This document shows, in pieces, positions 6,818 to 14,189 of a stretch of 21,203 nt of DNA (the first letter of the stretch is position 1; each line of letters begins with the position of its first letter). The position numbers and the translations under genes were made by a program. The notes under the pieces are model-generated. The model saw only the letters and a program-made list of their open reading frames with translations, made no database searches and had not been told where the DNA came from. The stretch comes from an uncultured Gemella sp. (GTDB taxonomy: Bacteria > Bacillota > Bacilli > Staphylococcales > Gemellaceae): contig CALHQV010000280.1 of NCBI GenBank assembly GCA_938038035.1, positions 1 through 21,203 of the forward strand, given 5' to 3'.

Positions 6818-7738
6818 TTAAACGATTTCTAAGATGAATACTACTTTCGTCTTAAGCTCTTTAAAGATTTCTAAAGATACATAAGGATGAGCTAGTGTAT
6901 CATCATCAATGAAAATAGGGTATAACACATATTGCTTTTTGTTTTTTCTGTCTCTGTAACTTTCTAGTTTACTTTTACCATATACACCAGTTAATTCTAC
7001 ACCACATGCTCTTAAAGTAGGTTTACCTGCGATGATTTCTTCTAAGAAGTAATCTACTGTACCAATAACCATTTCTTTGATTTCACTTAGTTTAACTTTA
7101 TTTACATTAAAATCAATGATATCTGGTTTAATGATTACCGGTATATTTGCTTTCTTAGGTTTGCACATATTGCTATCAGCAACATCAGTAATCAATGTAT
7201 CAGTATCTGAATTAGTGATACAATGTTTATAGATATTATCTACAGCTTCTCTATTATATTTATCACTAAACATAATTTCGATAACATCATGCTTACCCTT
7301 AGCAGTATCTCTCTGTTCAATTAAATTTGAAGAGGTATTAGAACGTGCGTAATAACGATAATAATAAGTCATGAACCTATTGAATTTATCTTCTGTGTCT
7401 AGGTTGTAGATAAACTTAATAAAGTCAGCAATCATGACAGTATCATCGTGTTCATTAAACATAATGTTCGAAATAGTGGATGCAAGAGAATAAACAGATG
7501 TGCCGTAGAAGTATCGTTTCAATCTAGATACATCTAATTCTTTAGATTTCTTCATCTCGCTTAAGCGACTAAGCCATTCTTGAGAAATTCGTTCCAATCT
7601 ACTATATGGTTTAACCATCTTCTCTACTGGTTTGTAAATTGAAACCATAGTGTCTTTGTAACTATGGTAAGAATTTTTGTTCTTTAATTCGGCCATTGCC
7701 AAAGCCAATTTACATGCTCTATCTTCAATGCGATCCAT
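6818..7738 (-). CDS. Hypothetical protein, 306 aa (paralog family)
   Basis: No known family is recognised, but it appears paralogous to the 309-aa (12399-13328) and, more weakly, the 292-aa (7751-8629) proteins. Shared marks are an N-terminal helical domain with DD-V-x(3)-DF-x(3)-Y-x(2)-T-x(2)-KF near residues 98-119, then a hinge IPVIIKPD near 195, then a probable beta-rich C-terminal domain with a YPIF motif (TPIF/TPVY in the others). There is no membrane segment or signal peptide. The start is fixed by ATAAAGGAAATTAAAAATG. It is 12 nt downstream of the 292-aa gene and 14 nt upstream of the 73-aa gene, so it is transcribed with them. Confidence 0.85.
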   Translation of the reverse strand: MDRIEDRACKLALAMAELKNKNSYHSYKDTMVSIYKPVEKMVKPYSRLERISQEWLSRLSEMKKSKELDVSRLKRYFYGTSVYSLASTISNIMFNEHDDTVMIADFIKFIYNLDTEDKFNRFMTYYYRYYARSNTSSNLIEQRDTAKGKHDVIEIMFSDKYNREAVDNIYKHCITNSDTDTLITDVADSNMCKPKKANIPVIIKPDIIDFNVNKVKLSEIKEMVIGTVDYFLEEIIAGKPTLRACGVELTGVYGKSKLESYRDRKNKKQYVLYPIFIDDDTLAHPYVSLEIFKELKTKVVFILEIV

Positions 7739-7750
7739 TTTTAATTTCCT

Positions 7751-8629
7751 TTATAAAATATCTGATTTTTTAACCATTTTAAAACAAATAATCTTAACCA
7801 CATCTTCACCTTTAGGGCCTTTATCACCTGCTGAGTGAATGTATACTGGTGTTAAAATTACATCATCAAAATTACCATAGTTACGATGATTAATCAGTGA
7901 ATTAATCACACCACGTTCAATATCGTTAAAGAAACCTAGTTGGGTTTGTTCGATAGTAGCACGTAGTTCACCATTGTCCATGAAGATATGTTTAATCTGA
8001 TAAGCTGTAGACTTAGCGATGTCTTCTTCTAATTGAGCCAATGGTTGATTAAGGTCTGGATTTACTACTACAGGAATACCATCTAGATTTCTTTTTAACT
8101 TCCATGAACTGGTTACCATGGGGTCATTAAACAAAAGAGGTTCAACAATGTTAAAACCATCTGCGATTAAGAAATCTTTTCTACGTTTATCGATAGTAGC
8201 ATTATTTAAAGTTTCACGTTTAAGTGTAGTACTTGTGTAGTTAAATACTACAGCACGTACAAAATCGTCCATTTCATTATCTTCTACACTATATAGAGAT
8301 TTAATAAGGCGATACATATCGCACTTACCAATCAATGAATTGATGATAATGTATGGTAAATCTGTAATCTTATTTGAAAACAGATTTTGTTTGTACACTT
8401 CGTTTTCTGAATAATGCCACATACAGTGTTCTATCAGTTTCTTACAAAATGGTGCTAGTTCATTATGGTAGATGTCATCTGAACCAAATGAAAGGGAATA
8501 CGTGGTATGTTTAACTAGTGTATCTTTACGTAATGTAATCGAACCTAAAAATATACTCAACTCACGAACACTTTCGTTGTGTTTATTATTTAAGGTTACA
8601 TATGCTGCCAAACTGTTTACTTTGTTCAT
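7751..8629 (-). CDS. Hypothetical protein, 292 aa (paralog family)
   Basis: Function unrecognised. It shares the layout of its neighbour, the 306-aa protein: a helical N-terminal half, including a segment near 104-131 that aligns loosely with the DF...Y...KF helix of the paralogs, then GIPVVVNPD near 185, then a C-terminal domain with VILTPVYIH. Two adjacent genes of similar length and layout suggest an old tandem duplication. The start is supported by AAAAAGGAAATCAAAATG. No signal or membrane segment is seen. The overall similarity is low and would need a profile comparison to be firm. Confidence 0.85.
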   Translation of the reverse strand: MNKVNSLAAYVTLNNKHNESVRELSIFLGSITLRKDTLVKHTTYSLSFGSDDIYHNELAPFCKKLIEHCMWHYSENEVYKQNLFSNKITDLPYIIINSLIGKCDMYRLIKSLYSVEDNEMDDFVRAVVFNYTSTTLKRETLNNATIDKRRKDFLIADGFNIVEPLLFNDPMVTSSWKLKRNLDGIPVVVNPDLNQPLAQLEEDIAKSTAYQIKHIFMDNGELRATIEQTQLGFFNDIERGVINSLINHRNYGNFDDVILTPVYIHSAGDKGPKGEDVVKIICFKMVKKSDIL

Positions 8630-8654
8630 TTTGATTTCCTTTTTATAAAAAAGT

Positions 8655-8837
8655 TTAATTAGATTCTTTTTTATCCAGTAAGTCTGAAAACTTACTAATC
8701 ATTTTCTTAACCCAGTTTCTACCAATAACCAATCTGCGTTTAGCAGTTTTTGATTTAGGTATAGGGTTTTTAATGACCATGTATAAATCACCAATCTCAT
8801 GGCGATAACTTGGTCTAATCTTTTTACGTATAGACAT
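8655..8837 (-). CDS. Hypothetical basic protein, 60 aa
   Basis: A small, strongly basic protein (many K and R: SIRKKIRPSYRHE, SKTAKRRLVIGR) of unknown function; nucleic-acid binding is possible but unproven. I place the start at ATG 8837, not at the upstream in-frame ATG 8855, because the canonical AAAGGAAACTAGA site lies between them and directly precedes ATG 8837. The start lies one base after the stop of the 138-aa gene, whose last codons contain this ribosome-binding site, so translation is probably coupled. Confidence 0.7.
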   Translation of the reverse strand: MSIRKKIRPSYRHEIGDLYMVIKNPIPKSKTAKRRLVIGRNWVKKMISKFSDLLDKKESN

Positions 8838-8838
8838 T

Positions 8839-9255
8839 CTAGTTTCCTTTATCAAAATTGATTTTAACTCGATAGGTATATTTTATTCCATCAGTAGTGA
8901 CAAAACCAATATTTACATTCATGTTGGTTATACTGGTACGAAACCCTTCGTTAGGGCCATACGTAGTATTAGTGTTAAAATAGTGATTTGGTAGTTTACA
9001 TGCTGCTAAACTGCAAAAACCATATGCGACCATATTGTAGAATTCAGCCCATTTAGCATATTCGTCTAAAGTAACTTCTGCTGTAATAGCTACAGAACCT
9101 AGATTAACTAATTCCTTATCTCCTTCGTATGTAGTCAGTATATCTTGACTTTTATCCCATTTAGCTTTATGTAGTTTAAAAAATGATTTCATGTCACCAA
9201 TGATACCATTATAAAGCTTTTGGTCTACATTTAAATACCGTGTTTTCCTAGGCAT
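8839..9255 (-). CDS. Hypothetical protein, 138 aa
   Basis: An unrecognised protein with a basic N terminus (MPRKTRYLN), a helical middle (about 62-85) and a probably beta-rich C terminus. No membrane segment or motif of known function is seen. The reading frame is open further upstream to an ATG at 9300, but TATAAAGGAAACAAAAATG marks ATG 9255 as the true start, and the upstream ATG would lie inside the terminator hairpin at 9280-9309. Its stop lies one base before the start of the 60-aa gene. Because a terminator precedes it, some promoter or read-through must supply transcription from within 9256-9280. Confidence 0.75.
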   Translation of the reverse strand: MPRKTRYLNVDQKLYNGIIGDMKSFFKLHKAKWDKSQDILTTYEGDKELVNLGSVAITAEVTLDEYAKWAEFYNMVAYGFCSLAACKLPNHYFNTNTTYGPNEGFRTSITNMNVNIGFVTTDGIKYTYRVKINFDKGN

Positions 9256-9270
9256 TTTTGTTTCCTTTAT

Positions 9271-9309
9271 AAAAAATAAGATTACACTACGGTTTCCCAT
9301 AGTGTAATC
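9271..9309 (-). terminator. Terminator after the HAD-like gene
   Basis: A 10-bp perfect stem (9280-9289 against 9300-9309) is extended by a G-G/C-C pairing inside the loop. On the minus strand it is followed by TTATTTTTT (9279-9271), a textbook factor-independent terminator. It lies 16 nt after the stop of the 198-aa gene. Confidence 0.85.
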
Positions 9310-9325
9310 CTAGCTATTAAATAAA

Positions 9326-9922
9326 TTATTCTTTACGATACATGCCCACGCCCGTGGGTTCACTATTAAAGAATGGTATAATGTTTTCAGTAAGATAACG
9401 TAAGTTAATTCCACCTTGATTCTCACCATTTCTAATCCACAATAGATTCATTGCTTTCATGAAATCTCTATCGTCATCGATGATAAGATATTGTGTTTCA
9501 CTATTTTCTGGCTGGCACATTAACCATTTCCATACTTCATGACCACGACATAGTTTAGGAATTTCTTCCTTATCCACTCCTTCTACAATGTCTAAATTAT
9601 ACTGAATATAATCACGATTAACCTTATATCGAGTATCTTCATCAATGTAGACAGGAGTGCGCCAGCGCTCATGGATAGGTAATTTAAAACCAGAATTCTC
9701 AAACACTTTTGATATATCTTCGACTTTATTACAACGTCGCCATGATGAAGAGATTACAAACTTGATATCTGGGTGTTGTCTGAGTAAGTCTTTAAGAATG
9801 ATCAGATTAGATGGGTCTACTTTATCATGAAAGTGGGTTCCTAACATATTACAAGCACCACGAAATGCTGTATGATTAAGAACACCATCAATGTCTAGAA
9901 AGATTATTTTTTCTTTAAGCAT
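9326..9922 (-). CDS. HAD-fold phosphatase-like protein, 198 aa
   Basis: Probable haloacid-dehalogenase superfamily hydrolase. Motif I is FLDIDGVLN with nucleophile D10 and acid/base D12. Motif II is FVISSSWRR (S58-S60), and the acidic motif IV is LIIDDDRDF (D149-D151). The SSSWR signature and the RGHEVWKWL segment (126-134) are typical of the HAD domain first described in 'Swiss Army Knife' RNA-repair proteins and common in phages. Likely substrates are phosphorylated nucleotides or nucleic-acid ends, but the sequence does not show which. The start ATG overlaps the last 19 nt of the 135-aa gene and has GAGG upstream, suggesting translational coupling. A terminator follows. Confidence 0.88.
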   Translation of the reverse strand: MLKEKIIFLDIDGVLNHTAFRGACNMLGTHFHDKVDPSNLIILKDLLRQHPDIKFVISSSWRRCNKVEDISKVFENSGFKLPIHERWRTPVYIDEDTRYKVNRDYIQYNLDIVEGVDKEEIPKLCRGHEVWKWLMCQPENSETQYLIIDDDRDFMKAMNLLWIRNGENQGGINLRYLTENIIPFFNSEPTGVGMYRKE

Positions 9923-10311
9923 ATTACATTACCTCGTTTAACTGCGTACATAAATTTATTGTTTAAATCACGATTGTAGGTTGAAAAGAAATACACTTTC
10001 TTACCGTCTGAATAAATAGTAAAGTATTCAGCTTCTGCAATAATGATGTCTTTATTTGAGTATTTCTCAGTGAAATCCAAGTCGATGTGGTGTACATCAA
10101 CATTGGTTTTAATATAGAATGCAAAATCATCAGAATTACCGGCTCGGCGAACATTAACTTCTTTAATAAAGTCAATCTTAGCTAAATCTCTTTTGAGCTT
10201 TTCTATATGCTTACTATACTCACTAGAAGCATAATCGCCTATATCCAAGTGATTTTTATAATGTACTTCTTTAGGTTTTTTGAATAATAACAAATACGAT
10301 AAAATACTCAT
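9904..10311 (-). CDS. Hypothetical protein, 135 aa
   Basis: Unrecognised. A short hydrophobic N terminus (MSILSYLLLF, then KKPK) could be a weak membrane anchor or simply a core strand. After that comes a charged helix (about 28-48) and alternating strands up to the basic C terminus (LKKK). The start is supported by TTAAAGGAAATTAAAAATG. Its 3' end overlaps the start of the HAD-like gene by 19 nt in another frame, so the two are a coupled pair. It lies 43 nt downstream of the 343-aa gene with no terminator between. Confidence 0.78.
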   Translation of the reverse strand: MSILSYLLLFKKPKEVHYKNHLDIGDYASSEYSKHIEKLKRDLAKIDFIKEVNVRRAGNSDDFAFYIKTNVDVHHIDLDFTEKYSNKDIIIAEAEYFTIYSDGKKVYFFSTYNRDLNNKFMYAVKRGNVICLKKK

Positions 10312-10354
10312 TTTTAATTTCCTTTAATAAACATACCCATGATAATATTCTTTC

Positions 10355-11386
10355 CTATCGATTAACGATGTACACTGTGTAATCATTGGAGATAATGTGG
10401 GTAAATATTGTACTATACTTACCATACGGCATGTATACTTCACCAATATCACTTTCGATTACTTTCCATGCTTTACGGATATTGCCCTTAGTGGTTTTAG
10501 CAGTAACCACATCTACTATGGTAATGTTATTGAAAAGATAGTCCAGACCCATCTTAACCAATACTGTCTTAATGAGTTTCTTGGTGAGTTTCTTATCCAA
10601 ACCATGTTCTTTGACAAACTTTTCAGTGTGATTTTGCAACTTAGCCCACATTTGTAAAGGTAAGGTATACTTGAATTTGTATTTAGCACCACCAAACTTT
10701 ACAGTAAACCACAAACAAGGTACAGTGTCTTCTTGATAAGGACCGTCACCATAACGCCACTTATACGTAATGTCACTGTACTTCCAAGCGACATCATCCA
10801 AAGCTTCCATCACCTTCTTACAGTATTTATCGACAGTAGCGTCAGTGACTTCTACTTCTTTAGGTTTTTCAGGCTCGCCCTCTTTGTTCACTTTAGGTGT
10901 GTGAATATCTGGGTAAGGATTGCTGATGCCAGGAATAATATCCATAAAACGCTTAGGATGAGTGATCTCAGTTTCAGTCTCATTCAAGAACTTCTCGCCT
11001 TCTTCAATGAGTTCCTCGTCTGAGTATAAAGGTAGATTACGAGAAGTAGGATGCTTACGTAGATAATCAGTCATCTTCACGTACAGACCAAATCCACGAT
11101 GTGCCTTACCCTTAACCGCATTAGTAATATCGCCTTTTAGATAGATAACGGCGTTCATGGCCGTCATCATCATGGCGATATTTTGGCGATAATACAGGCT
11201 ATCAATAGCTGCATCCACCAACTCTTTCGGTGCTGTACTCTTCGTATTGACTTCTACTACTTTCTCATTACCACGGTTGATAGTGAGTTTGCTGGGCATC
11301 AGCATCACTTCGAAACCGGAGTCTTTTAATACAGACACCATATCCTGACGGATACTCTCTACTTGTTTCCAAACATAATTACTCAT
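10355..11386 (-). CDS. Hypothetical protein, 343 aa
   Basis: No family is recognised. The N-terminal part (1-160) is mixed with a helical stretch. A Pro/Lys/Glu-rich linker lies near 165-185 (VNKEGEPEKPKEVEV), and a C-terminal domain with several aromatic strands follows. Base composition and codon use are less AT-rich than in its neighbours, visible as runs such as GGCGTT and CGCC on the plus strand, which may point to a different origin or stronger codon selection. The start is fixed by TATAAAGGAAATCGAAATG. It is the first gene after the 46-aa cassette terminator, and a small CCCTT-CATAT-AAGGG hairpin precedes it in the leader. Confidence 0.85.
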   Translation of the reverse strand: MSNYVWKQVESIRQDMVSVLKDSGFEVMLMPSKLTINRGNEKVVEVNTKSTAPKELVDAAIDSLYYRQNIAMMMTAMNAVIYLKGDITNAVKGKAHRGFGLYVKMTDYLRKHPTSRNLPLYSDEELIEEGEKFLNETETEITHPKRFMDIIPGISNPYPDIHTPKVNKEGEPEKPKEVEVTDATVDKYCKKVMEALDDVAWKYSDITYKWRYGDGPYQEDTVPCLWFTVKFGGAKYKFKYTLPLQMWAKLQNHTEKFVKEHGLDKKLTKKLIKTVLVKMGLDYLFNNITIVDVVTAKTTKGNIRKAWKVIESDIGEVYMPYGKYSTIFTHIISNDYTVYIVNR

Positions 11387-11433
11387 TTCGATTTCCTTTA
11401 TATAAAATATTTTCTATCCCTTATATGAAGGGA

Positions 11434-11470
11434 AAAAGAAAGACAATGTTGGTTACACTGTCTTTCTTTT
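11434..11470 (-). terminator. Terminator of the 46-aa small-ORF cassette
   Basis: A 12-bp perfect stem (11434-11445 against 11459-11470) with three more pairs inside and a 5-nt loop is followed on the minus strand by TCCC and AT-rich sequence; the right arm itself supplies TCTTTCTTTT. It starts 8 nt past the stop of the 46-aa ORF and is nearly identical to the terminator at 6302-6336. Confidence 0.78.
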
Positions 11471-11477
11471 GGTGAGG

Positions 11478-11618
11478 TTAGCGAATAATCGCTAACCAAT
11501 TATCGAACACGTCGTTTTTCGACTGTTCGAATTTTTTAAGTATAGCTTTTTCAGTTTCTGAAAGTTCTATACCGCACAGAACTTTGTTCTGTATGATTTG
11601 AATTAAACGCATATCCAT
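11478..11618 (-). CDS. Small cassette protein, 46 aa
   Basis: ATG 11618 lies 4 nt after a perfect AAGGAGGTGA (11623-11632). The product begins MDMRLIQIIQ, has ELSETEKAILKKF in the middle and ends FDNWLAIIR. It is probably two short helices with no membrane segment. Shared layout with the 47-aa product at 6347-6490 (QI...T/S-x-E-E...D-x-W-L/V) and nearly identical flanks indicate paralogous cassettes. The strong ribosome-binding site suggests high expression. The function is unknown; small phage proteins made at high level are often host-takeover factors, but that is inference. Confidence 0.75.
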   Translation of the reverse strand: MDMRLIQIIQNKVLCGIELSETEKAILKKFEQSKNDVFDNWLAIIR

Positions 11619-11622
11619 TTTT

Positions 11623-11700
11623 TCACCTCCTTTCTGCGACATGACTAACCCTCTACTCCTGCAGCAACAGGAATAGAGGATTGTCGTTTTATGTTTATTA
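11623..11700 (-). promoter_or_regulatory. Leader hairpin and strong SD of the 46-aa cassette
   Basis: Same element order as at 6496-6575: AAACATAAAACGACA, a 12-bp hairpin (11650-11661 against 11668-11679) with closing CGACA/TGTCG (11682-11686 against 11637-11641), then AAGGAGGTGA. One stem position differs from the 6.5-kb copy. In minus-strand RNA it is a permitted U-G pair, whereas in plus-strand RNA it would be C-A, which supports function on the minus-strand transcript. Confidence 0.68.
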
Positions 11701-11708
11701 ATAAAATC

Positions 11709-11741
11709 AAATAGAGAAAGAGTTAAACTCTTTCTCTATTA
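11709..11741 (-). terminator. Hairpin between the 154-aa gene and the 46-aa cassette
   Basis: A 14-bp perfect stem (11710-11723 against 11727-11740) with a 3-nt loop is followed on the minus strand by TTTGATTTTATT. By sequence it is a good terminator. It also starts one or two bases after the promoter-like motif at 11742-11760, so it may be a 5' hairpin of the cassette transcript or an attenuator. Confidence 0.7.
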
Positions 11742-11760
11742 CCACTTAAATAGTATATGT
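11742..11760 (-). promoter_or_regulatory. Promoter-like motif
   Basis: Minus-strand ATATACTATTTAAGTGG matches the motif upstream of 1719 and 18500 (ATATAYYATTWWAGTGR). As at those sites, a hairpin begins immediately after it. It would drive the 46-aa cassette. Confidence 0.45.
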
Positions 11761-11784
11761 TTAAATTAAAATAAGTAATTTGTT

Positions 11785-11835
11785 TTATTCATGATGGCTA
11801 TCGATAGCTTCCTCAATAGCCTTTTCAATATTCAT
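11785..11835 (-). CDS. Possible 16-aa ORF, or duplicated tail of the 154-aa gene
   Basis: ATG 11835 overlaps the stop of the 154-aa gene (ATGAATATTGA) and encodes MNIEKAIEEAIDSHHE. This echoes the tail of the upstream protein (DIKKAIEDHREYEY), and the DNA repeats too (AAAGCTATTGAGGA against AAGGCTATTGAGGA). It is either a coupled micro-ORF or a tandem duplication of a gene end that is now out of frame. No independent ribosome-binding site is seen. Confidence 0.25.
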   Translation of the reverse strand: MNIEKAIEEAIDSHHE

Positions 11836-12289
11836 ATTCACGATGATCCTCAATAGCTTTTTTAATGTCGTTTCTACTTATCATTGTACCTGTATTAATC
11901 TTATCTAATACTTCTCTAAGTGCTGTAACACTTTCCTCAGGAATACCTTTTACTACCATGGATAAAGGTCCTGAACTACCTGGTATATTGTCTAAAAAGA
12001 TATATCTATACTGAGCATCGTTTTTAAACATCTCTAACCACTTATCAAAACAACTACTAATTCTTGGGTTAGGTTTGAAATAAAGTTCTTCTGGTAATAC
12101 CGAAATCATTATCTTATCAATATCGATATCGTCTCCAAATAAATATCGCGTAATAAAACAAGCTTTCCAATAATCAATTAAAAGTTTATCATCTTGTTCT
12201 TTCGGGAACTTCTTAACTAGAAATTTACTAATTGGATTTAATACAAAGATTTCTTCTCGGGTGGGTTCACATGAAATAGTTTTAAACAT
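11825..12289 (-). CDS. Hypothetical protein, 154 aa
   Basis: Unrecognised, acidic, probably cytoplasmic protein. It seems mainly helical, with a helical segment near 35-52 rich in aromatics (LLIDYWKACFITRYLF) and a charged C-terminal helix (NDIKKAIEDHREYEY) that is partly duplicated just downstream. The start is supported by TATAAAGGAAACCATATG. It follows the hairpin at 12356-12387 with a leader of about 65 nt that can fold (AACGA...TCGTT), and it is followed by the hairpin at 11709-11741, so it may be a single-gene transcript. Confidence 0.8.
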   Translation of the reverse strand: MFKTISCEPTREEIFVLNPISKFLVKKFPKEQDDKLLIDYWKACFITRYLFGDDIDIDKIMISVLPEELYFKPNPRISSCFDKWLEMFKNDAQYRYIFLDNIPGSSGPLSMVVKGIPEESVTALREVLDKINTGTMISRNDIKKAIEDHREYEY

Positions 12290-12355
12290 ATGGTTTCCTT
12301 TATAAAAATAATTGATATACTAACGATTTTTTATAGTAGCTCGTTACCTACTTTA

Positions 12356-12387
12356 ATTAGGATAGGGAGAACTCTCCCTATCCTAAT
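12356..12387 (-). terminator. Hairpin after the 309-aa gene
   Basis: A nearly perfect palindrome with 15 bases per arm (12356-12370 against 12373-12387) and a nominal 2-nt centre lies 11 nt past the stop of the 309-aa gene. It is not followed by a clear T run on the minus strand, so it may be an RNA-stability or processing element rather than a classic terminator. Confidence 0.65.
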
Positions 12388-12398
12388 ATATCGTATAG

Positions 12399-13328
12399 TT
12401 ATACTACCAATTTAAACAATAGCATTTTCAAAACCTTTTTATCTTCTTCAGTTTCAAAAATTGGAGTGAGTACCACAACACTGTCTTTATGTGTAAATGT
12501 TGTAGTATTCTTTCTAGAGTACATTTTAACCTTACCAAGCTTTTCAAGTTCATCGTAGTGATTCTCGAAATTCAGATATGCTAAACTCACGATGTTTGGT
12601 TTAAATTTAGCACCTATATACACATCATCTCGAACCACAGTCATTGAAACAAAACCATTAGATACCCCAATCTTATGTTTACTTAACTCTTGTTCAGGTA
12701 AATGAGTAAATACACCAATATCTCCTAGTTGTTCAGTATAGTAATACACTGGTACTTCTTTATTCAATGTATCTACATCTTCATTATAGAAGAAATGGTT
12801 AAAACCATCTACATCTTCAACTGGGATATTTTTAAGATGTGATCTGTCACCAATACCTTTGCTAGAATGAAGTGACTTCATTGTATAATTATAAGTTTCT
12901 ATGAAAACATTGTCTAAGAATACAATGAATTTCTCTTTTGTTTCAATTTCGTAAAAGCTACGTAAGAAATCCTTAAAAGCAACTACATCATCGTAATGTT
13001 GAGGGTGGATTTTACTTGGATTCTGAATATACCAGAAGAATAAAGGGATGTATGTAATACTCTGCTTTTTGAAAAGTTTATCTACACTTTTTACCCAATC
13101 CTTATTTTCTGTTTCTTTTACTTGCTCTAAATAATTAATCCAATCTATCGTTAGTTTAGTAAGGGTACTTAATATCGGTGCGCCATTAATACCTTTCACA
13201 AGATTTGGTAATTCATCTTTATGGATGTAATTATCGTATAGCGTTGATGCTATAGCTTTTCTTCTTGTGATTTCTGATAATACAATAGCGATACGTTTAT
13301 AACCTAACTCTTTAGTAGTTTTAGCCAT
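12399..13328 (-). CDS. Hypothetical protein, 309 aa (paralog family)
   Basis: Function unknown. Best seen as a paralog of the 306-aa protein at 6818-7738. Both have L-x(6)-W-(I/L)-x(2)-L about 45 residues before a DD-V-x(3-4)-DF-x(3)-(F)Y-x(2)-T-x(2)-KF-x(2)-F helix (here about 113-137). Both then have an x-PV hinge near the two-thirds point and VVLTPIF near the C terminus (YPIF in the 306-aa protein). The N-terminal half is helical and the C-terminal half is probably beta-rich. No signal or membrane segment is seen. The start is fixed by AAAAGGAAATTAAAAATG. A promoter-like motif lies upstream at 13392-13412, beyond the nrdB operon. Confidence 0.85.
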   Translation of the reverse strand: MAKTTKELGYKRIAIVLSEITRRKAIASTLYDNYIHKDELPNLVKGINGAPILSTLTKLTIDWINYLEQVKETENKDWVKSVDKLFKKQSITYIPLFFWYIQNPSKIHPQHYDDVVAFKDFLRSFYEIETKEKFIVFLDNVFIETYNYTMKSLHSSKGIGDRSHLKNIPVEDVDGFNHFFYNEDVDTLNKEVPVYYYTEQLGDIGVFTHLPEQELSKHKIGVSNGFVSMTVVRDDVYIGAKFKPNIVSLAYLNFENHYDELEKLGKVKMYSRKNTTTFTHKDSVVVLTPIFETEEDKKVLKMLLFKLVV

Positions 13329-13391
13329 TTTTAATTTCCTTTTCGGTTGAATATAAAATAAGAAGTTTATTTAAAGTAGCCTTCTTTCACT

Positions 13392-13412
13392 ACTCATTTA
13401 AATATTATATAG
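13392..13412 (-). promoter_or_regulatory. Promoter-like motif
   Basis: Minus-strand ATATAATATTTAAATGA, with 13 of 17 positions identical to the motif at 1815-1831, lies between the nrdB terminator and the 309-aa gene. A small GTAG...CTAC hairpin follows it. This is the weakest match but one, so it is tentative. Confidence 0.4.
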
Positions 13413-13420
13413 CTAATAAA

Positions 13421-13456
13421 AATTAAGATAGAGGGATATTACCCTCTATCTTAATT
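13421..13456 (-). terminator. nrdB terminator
   Basis: A perfect 15-bp stem (13421-13435 against 13442-13456) with a 6-nt loop begins 8 nt after the nrdB stop. On the minus strand the last arm runs into AATTTTTATT, giving a typical U-tract. Confidence 0.88.
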
Positions 13457-13464
13457 ACCTTACA

Positions 13465-13884
13465 TTAAAGTTCCATATCTAAATCACCATCTTGGATTTG
13501 AGTGTCCACTTGGCTTACAAGATAGGAAGAGATTTCCACTTCTTGTGGTGCTACTTGAACATTGTCTGAGGTCAACCAGGCATTAATCCAAGGAATAGGA
13601 TTACTTTTCACTTCTGGGAAGAGTGGTTCTAATCCTATTGCTTTCATGCGGTGATTGGTAATATACTCAACATATTGACAAAGAATAGCTTCATTCAAAC
13701 CAATCATGCTACCATCTTTAAATAAATACTTAGCCCAATCTTTTTCTTGTTGAGCTGCTTCTTTAAAGATGTTAATACATTCTTCTCTGGTTTCTTCAGC
13801 AATTTCTTTCCACTCTTTACCTTCAGCACCAGATGCCAATGTATTGATGATATGTTGAGTAGTAGTTAGGTGAAGTGCTTCATC
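13465..13884 (-). CDS. nrdB: Ribonucleotide reductase small subunit NrdB, exon 3
   Basis: Last exon (residues 254-392) of the class Ia RNR beta subunit. It begins with DEALHL, supplying iron ligands E255 and H258 (E. coli E238/H241). It continues with KEAAQQEKDWAKYLF, GSMIGLNEAILCQYVEYITN and NPIPWINAWL, all near-identical to E. coli NrdB. The acidic C-terminal tail (ending DLDMEL) is where beta subunits dock on NrdA. The first in-frame ATG, at 13839, is internal and not a start: the homologous sequence extends upstream to 13884, where it meets the intron. The spliced product is 392 aa (E. coli 376). Confidence 0.94.
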   Translation of the reverse strand, partial: DEALHLTTTQHIINTLASGAEGKEWKEIAEETREECINIFKEAAQQEKDWAKYLFKDGSMIGLNEAILCQYVEYITNHRMKAIGLEPLFPEVKSNPIPWINAWLTSDNVQVAPQEVEISSYLVSQVDTQIQDGDLDMEL

Positions 13885-14189
13885 CGAAGCTGTCCACTAC
13901 GGTCGTTAATCGTAGCCGGTGTGCTCAAGACACCCGCCCAATATCACTACTGGGGTCAGACTATATCACGATCTATTATTAAAATAGACCCTCTGCGTTT
14001 GGCGGACTAAACAATTGTCCACTACTCTACTCTCTCTAATAATTAATTAGGATTTCGATAGTCGTTAGAGCTTGTCAGTTTAAATAGCATAATTTAAACG
14101 TCTTTACTACGGGATTGTCTATAAATAGAGTTTCCCCGTTTAGCAGAGTTATTCGACTACCATCACTGGTAGAAGCCGCAATGAAGTTT
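13885..14189 (-). ncRNA. Group I intron 2 in nrdB (305 nt)
   Basis: Read on the minus strand it starts AAACTTCATT after exon ...TCCCGT and ends TTCG before GATGAAGCA. P1 is exon CCGU with intron GCGG, with the required U-G at the splice site. Core blocks are visible: P-like GGGGAAACTC, Q-like ACAATCCCGTAG, R CTAACGACTA and S GTGATATAGTCT. It is smaller and more diverged than the other two and has no ORF. Removing it joins ISR to DEALHL exactly as in E. coli (IAR-DEALHL). Confidence 0.9.

Noticed and set aside
10397..11023. Plus-strand ORFs opposite the 343-aa gene
   Set aside because: Antisense shadows with no ribosome-binding site or terminator.
13837..13839. ATG start for a separate 124-aa NrdB fragment
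   Set aside because: The homologous sequence (DEALHLTTTQHIINTL) continues upstream to the intron boundary.
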